A stretch of DNA of 39,305 nucleotides from contig JBMOEX010000003.1 of assembly GCA_049314535.1 (NCBI GenBank), forward strand, positions 1 to 39,305, in the 5' to 3' direction. The notes under the pieces are model-generated. The model saw only the letters and a list, made by a program, of their open reading frames with translations, had not been told where the DNA came from and did not search any database. Every line of letters begins with the position of its first letter. Positions within the stretch are counted from its first letter, which is position 1. The translations under genes and the position numbers were made by a program. This stretch comes from LMEP-6097 sp049314535. GTDB lineage: Bacteria > Cyanobacteriota > Vampirovibrionia > LMEP-6097. This document shows, piece by piece, positions 24,671-33,203 of this stretch.

Positions 24671-26464
24671 ATGGCAAGCGAAGTAATAGCTGATAACGGA
24701 ATGAACGAAGGGGTCGGCGGAGGGAATGCCCCTCTTAGCTATGCTAATGCTCAAACCAGTCAAGGTTTTATAAATGACATAATCTCAGACCCACAGAAGC
24801 GGCTTTACGCCATTATCGGGGTCTCTGTGGTCGCAGTTTTATTAGTAACTTTTATTTACATAGGTGCTCAGCCTAAAAATGAGAATAGAGGTAAATTAGT
24901 ACCTTTAGTTCAAGAATTAAATCAATCAAGAGCTTTTGAAATTATCGCTAAATTAAAATCAGTAAATATTGAAGCAAAAGTAGTAAATGGTGAAAAACCA
25001 GGAGAATACGTAGTTCAAGTTTACGAAAAAGCTATAGAAACAGCTTACCTAGCACTTTCCAGAACTAATTTATTAGAGGATGAAGGTTATGGTCTTTTCG
25101 ACCAAAATGACTGGGCTGCTAGTGATTACGATAAAAGAATAAAACTCACAAGGGCCATAAATGGTGATTTATCTAAAATCATCAGCCGCCTTGATGGCTT
25201 AAGAACAGCTATCGTTAGAGTAAACATACCAGAGCAGCAATTATTCACAGAACAGCAGTCCCCAACTACGGCAACGGTACAACTAGAATTAGCAAATGAT
25301 GCCGAGAAATTATCTAAAACCCAGATACAGAGCATAGTTAACATACTGCGTGGTTATATTCAGAACATCAAAGAAGATCATATCTCTATAGTAGACACGC
25401 AAGGTAATAATTACAGTGCTTACAAAGAAGAAACTGAATCAGACGTCGAAGATTACATAGACGAAGTAGAAAAAATAAATACCAAAATGAAAGAGAGAAT
25501 TAGCAAGTATCTTGATGCTATTCTCGGCGCAGAAGATTATAAAGTCAGTGTCAGTGCTTCCGTTAGTAGAGAAAAAGTAGAACAGCAAGAAACCACATAC
25601 ACAGAGGGAGCTGTAGGCTCAAGACAGACAGGCACCGAATATCTCAATCAAGGTGAAAATGCAGCAGTACCAGCAGCAGGTGCTACTAATGGTAAAAACT
25701 ATTCTCATCAATCAGTTAATGAAAGCCTGTTACCAAGCTTTGAGCAAAAACACACAACATACCTACCAGGCAGAGTTACTGACGTAACCGTAGCCTTAGC
25801 TTTAGACAAATCAGTTCCATCAATGGTCTCATTAAAACAGCTTCAAGAAAGTGTCGCTGCCATTATAGGGCCGGATATAGATCCAGAAAATGTAAAAATC
25901 ACTATCGCAGATTTACACGCCAAAGACCAGCTAGAAGCACCAGTGAAAGCCGTTGAGACTCCTCAAGGTTGGTTTGACAGCATGGGATTCTGGGGTAAAG
26001 CTATGACTATAATTGGTTTTATAGCCCTTGCCTTAATCGTCAGTTTATTTGGCTTAAGCTTTCTAAGTTCTTTTGCTAACAAAGACAGTCAAGCAGAAAC
26101 AGATGTCTATCCAGACTTAGGCAATGAGTTTGAAGATGACATACCAACAAACAGTATAGAAGAAGGTAATGATGGTGAAGATTACGGTGAGAAAGAAGCC
26201 TTAAGGCAGCAAGAATCTCTATTAAAAGAAATGATGAGCCAAAGTGCACCACCAAAATACTTCGAACAACAAGAACAGAGCAATATTTATGATAAGGGCA
26301 GCATGAGGCAAAGTTCTCCACTGTCATTAAGTGGCAACGTTGGCAATTCAAATAACGAAGAGATTAGATTTGAATCATTATTAAATAATTTTGAGAGTGT
26401 AGCGAACAGAAAACCAGACCTGCTTGCTAAAAAGATTGAAGTTTGGTTAGATGAAAAAGAATAA
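24671..26464 (+). CDS. fliF: Flagellar MS-ring protein FliF
   Basis: 597 residues. A first membrane helix (about 45-65) precedes 'LVPLVQELNQSRAFEIIAKLKSVNIEAKV', the ring-building motifs of FliF. 'FDQNDWAASDYDKRIKLTRAINGDLSKII' and 'ATVQLEL' follow, then a long periplasmic region with a flexible part (about 300-360), a second membrane helix (about 445-465), and a C-terminal tail 'RKPDLLAKKIEVWLDEKE' that binds FliG. The stop overlaps the next ATG by one base (TAATG), consistent with coupled synthesis with the FliG-like protein. Confidence 0.93.
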   Translation: MASEVIADNGMNEGVGGGNAPLSYANAQTSQGFINDIISDPQKRLYAIIGVSVVAVLLVTFIYIGAQPKNENRGKLVPLVQELNQSRAFEIIAKLKSVNIEAKVVNGEKPGEYVVQVYEKAIETAYLALSRTNLLEDEGYGLFDQNDWAASDYDKRIKLTRAINGDLSKIISRLDGLRTAIVRVNIPEQQLFTEQQSPTTATVQLELANDAEKLSKTQIQSIVNILRGYIQNIKEDHISIVDTQGNNYSAYKEETESDVEDYIDEVEKINTKMKERISKYLDAILGAEDYKVSVSASVSREKVEQQETTYTEGAVGSRQTGTEYLNQGENAAVPAAGATNGKNYSHQSVNESLLPSFEQKHTTYLPGRVTDVTVALALDKSVPSMVSLKQLQESVAAIIGPDIDPENVKITIADLHAKDQLEAPVKAVETPQGWFDSMGFWGKAMTIIGFIALALIVSLFGLSFLSSFANKDSQAETDVYPDLGNEFEDDIPTNSIEEGNDGEDYGEKEALRQQESLLKEMMSQSAPPKYFEQQEQSNIYDKGSMRQSSPLSLSGNVGNSNNEEIRFESLLNNFESVANRKPDLLAKKIEVWLDEKE

Positions 26465-26853
26465 TGACAGCGACAGAAGAAAAGAAAAACAAAAAATTAA
26501 AATCCTTAGCATTAATTCTTAGATCGCTTGCCCCTGAATCACAAAGGGCTATTTACAAACAGCTTCCAGACGAATTAGTCAGAAGAATAACTCAGGTAAG
26601 CCTAGATATAGATAAAGAATTAACCAAAGAAGACTGGGAAATTTTCACTCACTCTTGGCCAGAATTTTCACATTTAATCAGTGGCGTAGTACAAGAAACC
26701 CAATATGAACACTGCGCAAAATTTAAAAATAAAGAAAGACCAAAAGTACAGGAGTACCTAGACTATAAAATGGGGAATAAAAAAGGGAGACCTAATTTAA
26801 GTAGTTCAATTACCCGAATAATCGATAACTTCATATCCCAAAATGCTAATTAA
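26464..26853 (+). CDS. FliG-like N-terminal-domain-only protein
   Basis: 129 residues in the slot where fliG lies in the standard fliE-fliF-fliG-fliH order. 'KSLALILRSLAPESQRAIYKQLPDELVRRI' resembles the FliG N-terminal domain, which binds the FliF tail. FliG is normally about 330-350 residues, with middle and C-terminal domains for switch and torque contacts; here the frame closes after 129 residues and fliH overlaps the end, so no hidden continuation is possible. The assignment rests on synteny and a short similarity. A separate protein elsewhere could supply the missing domains. Confidence 0.55.
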   Translation: MTATEEKKNKKLKSLALILRSLAPESQRAIYKQLPDELVRRITQVSLDIDKELTKEDWEIFTHSWPEFSHLISGVVQETQYEHCAKFKNKERPKVQEYLDYKMGNKKGRPNLSSSITRIIDNFISQNAN

Positions 26854-29770
26854 AGCACAAAAAAGAAAAGCCACAAGTTCGACAAGTTTTCAAAACCAAT
26901 CAGCAGCTAGATTTGAGCAAGCTGAACAATTAATGCCGTCATTACAAGAGGTTCAGATTTCTGAGCAAGTACAAGCCCCTGTTATTCACATTGACAGAGC
27001 TGAAATTCAGAAAGTAGTTGAAATAGAAAAACAGATCATACTGCAAGAATTTGAAGCTGAAATAGCAGAAAAAAGAAGAATTGTTGAAACAGAGATACAG
27101 AGCAAACTTGAAGAAATAGAAATCAATTTAGCAAATATACAACAACGTGAACATGAAATAGAAACTATTTTATCTACAGAGAAACAAAATTTAGAAATCG
27201 AAAAAGCTGCTGAACAAGAGAGAATTCAGACCATAGAGCAGCAGCTTCAAAGTCAATTCGAGACTGCGATTCAGCAAGGCTTTGAACAAGGATATCAAGA
27301 AGCTAAAACAAATTTAGATAAAGTAAGTAGTGAATTTGAAGAAATTATCCATAATATGCATCGCTCTAAAGAAGTACTTCTTCTAGAGATAGAACCACAA
27401 ATCACCAGCATAGCCCTAGAAGTAGCGAGAAAAATTTTACAAAGGGAAAGCAAACTAGATAGCAACCTGATTCTAGAACAAGTAAAAAGCGCCATCCGAA
27501 AAGTTACTATTCGAGGTGGTCTCCTCGAAGTAAGTATCAATCCAGAAGATACTCAGCATCAAACTGACCTAGAAAGTGCCTTAGATAAAATGCTTGATAA
27601 AGAAGTTAGATTAATTTTCAAGGAAGATCCCAGTGTAAGTCAAGGCTCTTGCATAGTTGATACCCAAGGCGGCCAATTAAATGCAAATTTTAAAATTCAG
27701 ATCGAGTCTGTTAAATTAGCTTTTGAGAAATACTTCGGCAAAGAAATAATTTTAATAGAGGCTCCAGATGAAGAGGAAATACCACTTGAGTTAGAGGCAG
27801 TCACAGAGTTAGAAGAGATACTGCCTGAATTAGAAGCAGTCACAGAGTTAGAAGAAATACCACTTGAGCTAGAAGCAGTCACAGAGCCAGAAGAAATACT
27901 GCCTGAATTAGAAGCCGTCACAGAGTTAGAAGAGATAACACTTGAGCCAGAAGCAGTCGCAGAGCTAGAAGAAATAGCACTTGAGCTAGAGCCAGTCACA
28001 GAGTTAGAAGAGATATCACTTGAGCCAGAAGCAGTCACAGAGCTAGAAGAGATAGCGATTGAGATAGAAGCAGTCACAGAGTTAGAAGAAATACCACTTG
28101 AGTTAGAGGCAGTCACAGAGCTAGAAGAAATACCACTTGAGCTAGAGCCAGTCACAGAGTTAGAAGAGATACCACTTGAGCTAGAAGCAGTCACAGAGCC
28201 AGAAGAAATATCACTTGAGTTAGAAGCAGTCACAGAGCCAGAAGAGATCAACTTCACCGAGAATCTAGATAATCAATTTATTTTTGAAAGTGCAGTAGAC
28301 GCACAAAGTCAACAAAATTCAAATGAAGCCTTTTCAGCCGATACTTTAGCTTTAATGAACGAACTAGATTTAGCCTTCAATCCAAGAGACATTAGCAATT
28401 CCACCGATGAATACATCAACCTTGAGACCCTAGATGCCGAGCTGGAATCGGTTTTAAGTGAAGATGTTAATCATGTTGAGATAAAAATAGAAGATGTTAA
28501 TCATGTTGAGATAGAAGCAGAAGGTCTTAGTCATATCGAAAACACAGAAATTGAAAATTGCGAGCAGTCTCTTGAAAATCTTAATACACCTGAAAACCCT
28601 AGCGAGATTAAAGACGATATAGAAATTAAAGACCACAACGAAATTAAAAACTCTAATAAAACTGAAGATATTAACTTAGAAGATTTACAGGCATTATTTG
28701 CAGCTGACAGTGAAGAAGAAGAAGAAGAAGAAGAAGCAGAAGAAGAAGCAATCACAGAACATCCAAACAATCAGCTTATTTTCGAGAGTATAACAAGCAC
28801 GCTGGATCAACACCACTCAAGTGAAGCTTTCTCTGCTAATGCTCTACAATTGATGAACGAACCAGATTCAGCCTTCAATCAAAAACACATTAGCAATTCC
28901 ACAGATGAGCACATCAACATTGAGACCCTAGATGCTGAGCTGGAATCGGTTTTAGGCAAAGAGGTTAATCATGTTGAAATAAAAATAGAAGATGTTAATC
29001 ATGTTGAGATAGAAGCAGAAGGTCTTAGTCATATCGAAATAGAACCGACTGAAGATCTTAGTAAAACTGCAAGCCCTAGCGAGATTAAAGACGATACAGA
29101 GATTAAAGACGATACAGAAATTAAAGACCACAACGAAATTAAAAACCCTAGCAAAATCGAAGATATTAACTTAGAAGATTTACAGGCATTATTTGCAGCT
29201 GATAGTGAAGAAACTGTAGATGAGGAAACGAATGCAGACCTTGATTTCATTCTAGATCAACTTAAAGAAAATACACCAATTGATCTAGAAAATGATGGGT
29301 CTAATGAGAGTAAAGTAATAGAGGAGACTGATGAATTAGATAAAATCATGGACAAATCAGATTTAGATAAAATAGATTTAAATTTCGACCTTGAGTCACC
29401 AGATGAAGAGGATTTGGAGGCACTGGAAGAGAGCATGGATGCACTATTGACAGAAGTTGAGGGTGAAGACACAGATGAGCTCGAAGCTTTACTCGGGGCA
29501 AGCAGTATTAAGTTTAACTTCTCAGAAGATGATGATGAGCTGCCAGAAATTGTCACAGACGAACTTGAAGAAGATGATGATGACAAAGAACTGCCAGAGA
29601 TTGTCATTGAGGAGATTGAAGATGATGATGAGGTGATAACCAGTATCACCGATGAAGAAGAAATAGATTTCAGCGAAAATCCTAAAAAAGATCCAGTCTT
29701 TGAAGAATTTGATGAAGGTTACGATGATGACTACAGTGAAGGCAGCGATCCTCGCTTTCCAGATTACTAA
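26843..29770 (+). CDS. FliH-like flagellar assembly protein with a long repeat-rich acidic tail
   Basis: 975 residues against about 230-ish for usual FliH. Residues about 40-305 are FliH/YscL-like: long coiled coil, the GxxxG-like helix 'FEQGYQEA', then 'ITSIALEVARKILQ' and 'SCIVDTQGGQLNANF', the C-terminal conserved box. This part would hold the ATPase FliI. The remaining 670 residues are an acidic extension: 12 copies of a 13-residue unit (311-466), two diverged copies of a 148-residue block (477-625 and 643-790), and a very acidic end. It overlaps the FliG-like gene by 11 bases. fliI does not follow; the next gene is nfu. The extension's role is unknown. Confidence 0.75.
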   Translation: MLIKAQKRKATSSTSFQNQSAARFEQAEQLMPSLQEVQISEQVQAPVIHIDRAEIQKVVEIEKQIILQEFEAEIAEKRRIVETEIQSKLEEIEINLANIQQREHEIETILSTEKQNLEIEKAAEQERIQTIEQQLQSQFETAIQQGFEQGYQEAKTNLDKVSSEFEEIIHNMHRSKEVLLLEIEPQITSIALEVARKILQRESKLDSNLILEQVKSAIRKVTIRGGLLEVSINPEDTQHQTDLESALDKMLDKEVRLIFKEDPSVSQGSCIVDTQGGQLNANFKIQIESVKLAFEKYFGKEIILIEAPDEEEIPLELEAVTELEEILPELEAVTELEEIPLELEAVTEPEEILPELEAVTELEEITLEPEAVAELEEIALELEPVTELEEISLEPEAVTELEEIAIEIEAVTELEEIPLELEAVTELEEIPLELEPVTELEEIPLELEAVTEPEEISLELEAVTEPEEINFTENLDNQFIFESAVDAQSQQNSNEAFSADTLALMNELDLAFNPRDISNSTDEYINLETLDAELESVLSEDVNHVEIKIEDVNHVEIEAEGLSHIENTEIENCEQSLENLNTPENPSEIKDDIEIKDHNEIKNSNKTEDINLEDLQALFAADSEEEEEEEEAEEEAITEHPNNQLIFESITSTLDQHHSSEAFSANALQLMNEPDSAFNQKHISNSTDEHINIETLDAELESVLGKEVNHVEIKIEDVNHVEIEAEGLSHIEIEPTEDLSKTASPSEIKDDTEIKDDTEIKDHNEIKNPSKIEDINLEDLQALFAADSEETVDEETNADLDFILDQLKENTPIDLENDGSNESKVIEETDELDKIMDKSDLDKIDLNFDLESPDEEDLEALEESMDALLTEVEGEDTDELEALLGASSIKFNFSEDDDELPEIVTDELEEDDDDKELPEIVIEEIEDDDEVITSITDEEEIDFSENPKKDPVFEEFDEGYDDDYSEGSDPRFPDY
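27773..28240 (+). repeat. Tandem array of twelve 39-bp units inside the fliH-like gene
   Basis: Twelve consecutive 39-base units encode a 13-residue motif of the form EEIPLELEAVTEL, with substitutions mainly at residues 4-5 and 13. A thirteenth partial unit begins at 28241. Length is a multiple of three, so copy-number change keeps the frame. Confidence 0.95.
28271..28717 (+). repeat. First copy of a ~446-bp internal duplication in the fliH-like gene
   Basis: Encodes a block beginning NQFIFES and ending LEDLQALFAADSEE, with the sub-repeat 'EDVNHVEI' twice. Closely matched by 28769-29212. Confidence 0.9.
28769..29212 (+). repeat. Second copy of the internal duplication in the fliH-like gene
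   Basis: Begins NQLIFES and ends LEDLQALFAADSEE. It differs from copy one by scattered substitutions and by a small extra 'IKDDTE' tandem near its end. The spacer between the copies holds a run of glutamates. Confidence 0.9.
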
Positions 29771-29793
29771 AAGCAAATCTTTAGGAAAAACTA

Positions 29794-29799
29794 TATAAT
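29794..29799 (+). promoter_or_regulatory. Candidate -10 box immediately before nfu
   Basis: A perfect TATAAT ends 7 bases before the nfu ATG. If used, the mRNA would be nearly leaderless. No ribosome site is seen. Confidence 0.35.
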
Positions 29800-29806
29800 T
29801 AATCTT

Positions 29807-30382
29807 ATGAGTACATTAAATGTTACTGTAAGAGCGGAGTACACGCCGAACCCCAATAGTTTAAAATTCATATGCAGTGAAACCCTTTATCCATACGGAG
29901 GATCACTATCATACAGCTCTCAAGCGGCAGCGGAAGCGGCTGAAAACCCCGTAGCTATAAGATTGTTCAACATAGAAGGCTTGAATAAAATATTTATCAT
30001 GTCAAATTTTGTCACCATTGACAAAGAAGATCATATTAATTGGAAAGATATTCACCTAGAAGTGAAGGAAGCTATTAAAGATAATTTATCCTCTTTTAAA
30101 AAATGGGCTGAAGAAAACGCCCCAGCCGTCCCAGAAAGTGATGGTAGTGAAGGCGGTCTTAGAGTAGAAATAGAAAGAGTGCTTGATAAAATCAGACCTT
30201 CTTTAATGGCTGACGGTGGAAATATAGAACTCGTGGACATAATCGGCACGGATGCGAGATTAAGGATGGTAGGAGCCTGTGGGACCTGCCCAAGTTCACT
30301 TATGACGATGAAGATGGGAGTGGAGAGAGCTTTGCTTTCTGAGCTGCCTGGTAAGGTTGAAACTGTGACGCAGGTTTTTTAG
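29807..30382 (+). CDS. nfu: Nfu/NifU-type iron-sulfur cluster scaffold or carrier
   Basis: 191 residues. The N-terminal Nfu_N domain is present ('EYTPNPNSLKFICSETL', 'FNIEGLNKIFIMSNFVTI'), then a linker, then the NifU C-terminal domain ('IRPSLMADGGNIELVDI', 'GACGTCPSSLMTMKMGVE') with the cluster-binding CxxC (C158, C161). This two-domain Nfu form delivers 4Fe-4S clusters to apo-proteins such as the complex I and oxidoreductase subunits encoded in this genome. It follows the fliH-like gene by 36 bases and is convergent with the accessory cassette. Confidence 0.93.
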   Translation: MSTLNVTVRAEYTPNPNSLKFICSETLYPYGGSLSYSSQAAAEAAENPVAIRLFNIEGLNKIFIMSNFVTIDKEDHINWKDIHLEVKEAIKDNLSSFKKWAEENAPAVPESDGSEGGLRVEIERVLDKIRPSLMADGGNIELVDIIGTDARLRMVGACGTCPSSLMTMKMGVERALLSELPGKVETVTQVF

Positions 30383-30399
30383 GAAAATATTTTTTAACT

Positions 30400-30873
30400 T
30401 CAACTCAATAACTGGTATTCGTAGAAAAGATCAAATAATTGATTCCTAATTTTCCGAAGCTCTCTGTCAGTACGTTCCCCAAGTGTAAATAAAGAACAGT
30501 GCGAATTATCTTTTTCTAAGGCTGTATCTAAAACAATTAATTGCCTTTCTCGGGATTCATCTGTAAGAGAGCGAACTTGAATGCATTTGATTTTTGCAAA
30601 AGCAGCCGACTGTTCTTGACGTAGTCTCTGAGTGCTTCGTGCTGACCTATTAATTGCATTATCTTTCATAATGTTGAAATTTACATAATTTTCTCTATGA
30701 CAGCTAAGTCCCCTGCTACGAAGGTCACTAATTGACATTGAGCTATCAAGAAATCTTGAGTTATCATCAATATCTGCAGGACTAGAATAAGTCCTCAACA
30801 AAACCTCATTATTATCAACCACTGCAGGTGAGAATTCTGACTGTTTTATCGTTTCATCTTCGAGAGTGCGCAT
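30400..30873 (-). CDS. Third gene of accessory cassette, unknown
   Basis: 157 residues, no firm family. 'FLDSSMSISDLRSRGLSCHRENYVN' contains an RGLS-x-x-R element followed by H/Y residues that I associate only loosely with similar small cassette proteins. The C-terminal half is helical. It starts 28 bases inside the 213-residue gene, on the same strand, so the products are coupled. Unusual spread of Cys and His is not enough to name a fold. Confidence 0.5.
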   Translation of the reverse strand: MRTLEDETIKQSEFSPAVVDNNEVLLRTYSSPADIDDNSRFLDSSMSISDLRSRGLSCHRENYVNFNIMKDNAINRSARSTQRLRQEQSAAFAKIKCIQVRSLTDESRERQLIVLDTALEKDNSHCSLFTLGERTDRELRKIRNQLFDLFYEYQLLS

Positions 30874-31487
30874 TGAAACCCCATAAGCAAGATTACAAGT
30901 AATTGTAAATCAAATTCTATATTACTAAATTCCTTATCGTCCTCTCCGAACTCTTTATCTTTAATTTTGGCATAATAAGAATAAATACCAGAACCATAAA
31001 AACCTATATCAAATCTAGCTTCTGGCAAATTCCACCAAAAATTTATCTCACCATCATTCATCAAAGAAACTATGGGCTGCTCAATCTCATCAAGAATGCG
31101 CCTGTCTTTTAATAAATATATAAAGTCCTCTGCTTCTTGAATCGCTTTAGCTGTAGGTGCTTTCGCACATTCACCATCCCAAGTATCCTCCAAAACAGCA
31201 AAAGAACGAACTTTTTCAATTAATAATTGTCCGCTATCTCTAAGAGTAGACTTCCAAGGAACACTCTCTGATTTATTAAATACCACTTGTTGAGTATTAG
31301 GATTAAGATTAAGCCATAAAGGCTTTCCATCGGCTAGATAAATATAAGTAATCACACCTTGCTTGTAAGTATGTGATGATTCAATAGCAAATCCTTGCTT
31401 AGATGAAGTCCCAGAGTTCCAAACATTTTCTGGGAGAGTAGCAGACTTCATCGTCTCAGGCATATTCATGATAGATGCTAAATTCAT
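30846..31487 (-). CDS. Second gene of accessory cassette, unknown ('WDGE' protein)
   Basis: 213 residues. 'LEDTWDGECAKAPTAKAIQEAEDFIYLL' and 'VSLMNDGEINFWWNLPEARFDIGFYGSG' mark a type of small protein I have met beside TIGR04255 genes; this is recalled, not searched. AGGAGAGG before the ATG is a strong ribosome site. It starts 12 bases after the TIGR04255-like gene and overlaps the 157-residue gene. No signal peptide or membrane segment. Function unknown. Confidence 0.55.
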   Translation of the reverse strand: MNLASIMNMPETMKSATLPENVWNSGTSSKQGFAIESSHTYKQGVITYIYLADGKPLWLNLNPNTQQVVFNKSESVPWKSTLRDSGQLLIEKVRSFAVLEDTWDGECAKAPTAKAIQEAEDFIYLLKDRRILDEIEQPIVSLMNDGEINFWWNLPEARFDIGFYGSGIYSYYAKIKDKEFGEDDKEFSNIEFDLQLLVILLMGFQCALSKMKR

Positions 31488-31499
31488 AACCTCTCCTAT

Positions 31500-32312
31500 T
31501 TATCCATTTAAATCAACTAACATTAGTTTCTTTGATACTTCCGCAACAAACATTGATGACAGAAGCTTTTTATTATTATCATGCATATCATCAAGAAATC
31601 TCAAAACAGTTTCATAATTTAGCCATTCACACATATTGGTTAAGAGCATATTATGATCTATTAAGATTGTTGTATTATCAAGATTTCTGATATTCATTGT
31701 TCCAGAGCTAACATTTAATTGATTTAAATATTCGAATAGTCTTCCATCATAAGATATTTTTTCAAACCAGCCAGAATTAGAATGCCAGCGATGACCACTA
31801 TCAAAGGACTTTCTGTTCAGATAGTTATTATCTCTAAAAAGAGTACTTAGCTGATAGTCCTCTCCCTCTTTATTTTTTTTTATAAATGCATCTATGTATC
31901 TTAAAGAAATCGATTCAACTGAATGAGATGAACTTTGAGTAGAATTTTGGAAAATTTGCTTGAGAAGAATAGAAACTATTCCAATAAATCCTTTCCATCT
32001 TTGATAATCAAGACAACGAAGACTTAAGCCAGAAGGCAATACCGCAAGAATCCATTCAGGATTACCATCTTCTTTAAATCTCTTTAATTCAAAACCAAAA
32101 TCATCTTCATAAGAAGGTGACACATCTTCAGCCTGAAATTGAATAGCCCTTACTTTTAGTTCCTCTACCTTAGGAAGAAAAGCTTGCAATTCTTGATTAT
32201 CTCTAATTCCCCGTATTAGCTCTTCTCTTCGAGATTTTTCCAAAGATGAAACAAAGCCCAAATTAAAACTAGCTTCCAATATAGAATGAGCTCTATTAAT
32301 AGGTTCAAACAT
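31500..32312 (-). CDS. TIGR04255-like protein, first gene of accessory cassette
   Basis: 270 residues, the size of the sporadic TIGR04255 family. 'PINRAHSILEASFNLGF' at the N terminus, 'LRCLDYQRWKGFIGIVSILLKQ', and 'VESISLRYIDAF' fit the family's pattern (aromatic-W-x-F then LRYI). The family is scattered among bacteria and commonly travels with small uncharacterised genes, as here. Its function is not established. The gene heads a three-gene minus-strand unit between nfu and uppP. Confidence 0.6.
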   Translation of the reverse strand: MFEPINRAHSILEASFNLGFVSSLEKSRREELIRGIRDNQELQAFLPKVEELKVRAIQFQAEDVSPSYEDDFGFELKRFKEDGNPEWILAVLPSGLSLRCLDYQRWKGFIGIVSILLKQIFQNSTQSSSHSVESISLRYIDAFIKKNKEGEDYQLSTLFRDNNYLNRKSFDSGHRWHSNSGWFEKISYDGRLFEYLNQLNVSSGTMNIRNLDNTTILIDHNMLLTNMCEWLNYETVLRFLDDMHDNNKKLLSSMFVAEVSKKLMLVDLNG

Positions 32313-32375
32313 AAATAACCATACAATAACTAAAAGTAATTTTAACCCAAAGTTACAGACTAGGTAATATAATCC

Positions 32376-33167
32376 CTAAATCATCAGTAAAATCACACCC
32401 AAAATAATTCGATAAACCACAAATAAAGTAAAAGTATTCTTACTTAAAAACTTAATTAAAAAATCTATAGAAATTAAACCAGCAAGGAAGCTAGTAAAGA
32501 AGCCTACAGCGAAATATAAGCCCTCGTTCATTAAATCAAAACTCGCACCAGCAGCGGTATAGATTTCAAACAGATCTTTAGTCGCAAGCAAACCAGCACC
32601 CGCAATAGCTGGGCTACCCAATAAAAAAGCAAAACGCACAGCGGCAGCACGACTTAAGCCTAAGCTTAATCCAGCCAAAGAACAAATCCCAGAGCGAGAT
32701 ACTCCAGGGAATAATGCAAGGCACTGTGCCAGACCAATTAAAACAGTATCTTTAAAAGAGATATCTGAAATTTCTTTTTTCTGAGGAAAAAGCTTATCTG
32801 CGATAAAAAGCAATACTGCCACAATAAATAAAGTAAAAGCTATAAACTTCGTAGAACGCAGTAATAATGAGTGTTCAAAGAATGGCTTACAGGTAAAACC
32901 AATAATAACTACAGGTAAAGTAGCCACAAGAATAGCAAGTAATAATTTTCGCTGTGATTTATCTAGAATCAAGCTCAGAAGATCTTTTCTAAAATAAATT
33001 AAAATCGCAAATAAAGTTCCTAAATGTAAAAAAGCATCAACGTTAAGCCCAGGGTCCTGCCAGTGAAGCAGCTTTGGGAAAAGAATCAAGTGAGCGGAAC
33101 TGCTAATCGGCAGCATTTCAGTTACACCCTGAACTAAGCCGAGAATAAAAATCTGGAAAATATCCAT
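32376..33167 (-). CDS. uppP: Undecaprenyl-diphosphate phosphatase (BacA/UppP)
   Basis: 263 residues, polytopic membrane protein that dephosphorylates undecaprenyl diphosphate so that the lipid carrier can be reused for peptidoglycan and other envelope polymers. The two signature loops are present: 'VQGVTEMLPISSSAHL' near the N terminus and 'FPGVSRSGICSLAGL' in the second half. Length and helix count are normal. It lies downstream of trmD by 36 bases, in the same direction. Confidence 0.95.
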   Translation of the reverse strand: MDIFQIFILGLVQGVTEMLPISSSAHLILFPKLLHWQDPGLNVDAFLHLGTLFAILIYFRKDLLSLILDKSQRKLLLAILVATLPVVIIGFTCKPFFEHSLLLRSTKFIAFTLFIVAVLLFIADKLFPQKKEISDISFKDTVLIGLAQCLALFPGVSRSGICSLAGLSLGLSRAAAVRFAFLLGSPAIAGAGLLATKDLFEIYTAAGASFDLMNEGLYFAVGFFTSFLAGLISIDFLIKFLSKNTFTLFVVYRIILGVILLMI

Positions 33168-33203
33168 AAATAAAATATTAATCTAAAAAGCTGTATTTAA
33201 TGC

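Noticed and set aside
27773..28240. CRISPR-like appearance of regular 39-bp units
   Set aside because: There are no unique spacers; units run head to tail in one open frame and code for protein.
27697..28257. Antisense reading frame across the 39-bp repeat, Ser-rich
   Set aside because: It is the mirror of the acidic repeat (GAA/GAG on one strand gives TTC/CTC on the other), has no start context, and the sense frame is a clear FliH extension.
30400..32312. Prophage or transposon remnant
   Set aside because: No integrase, transposase, tRNA or target-site duplication is visible; the cassette is called accessory only on content and packing.
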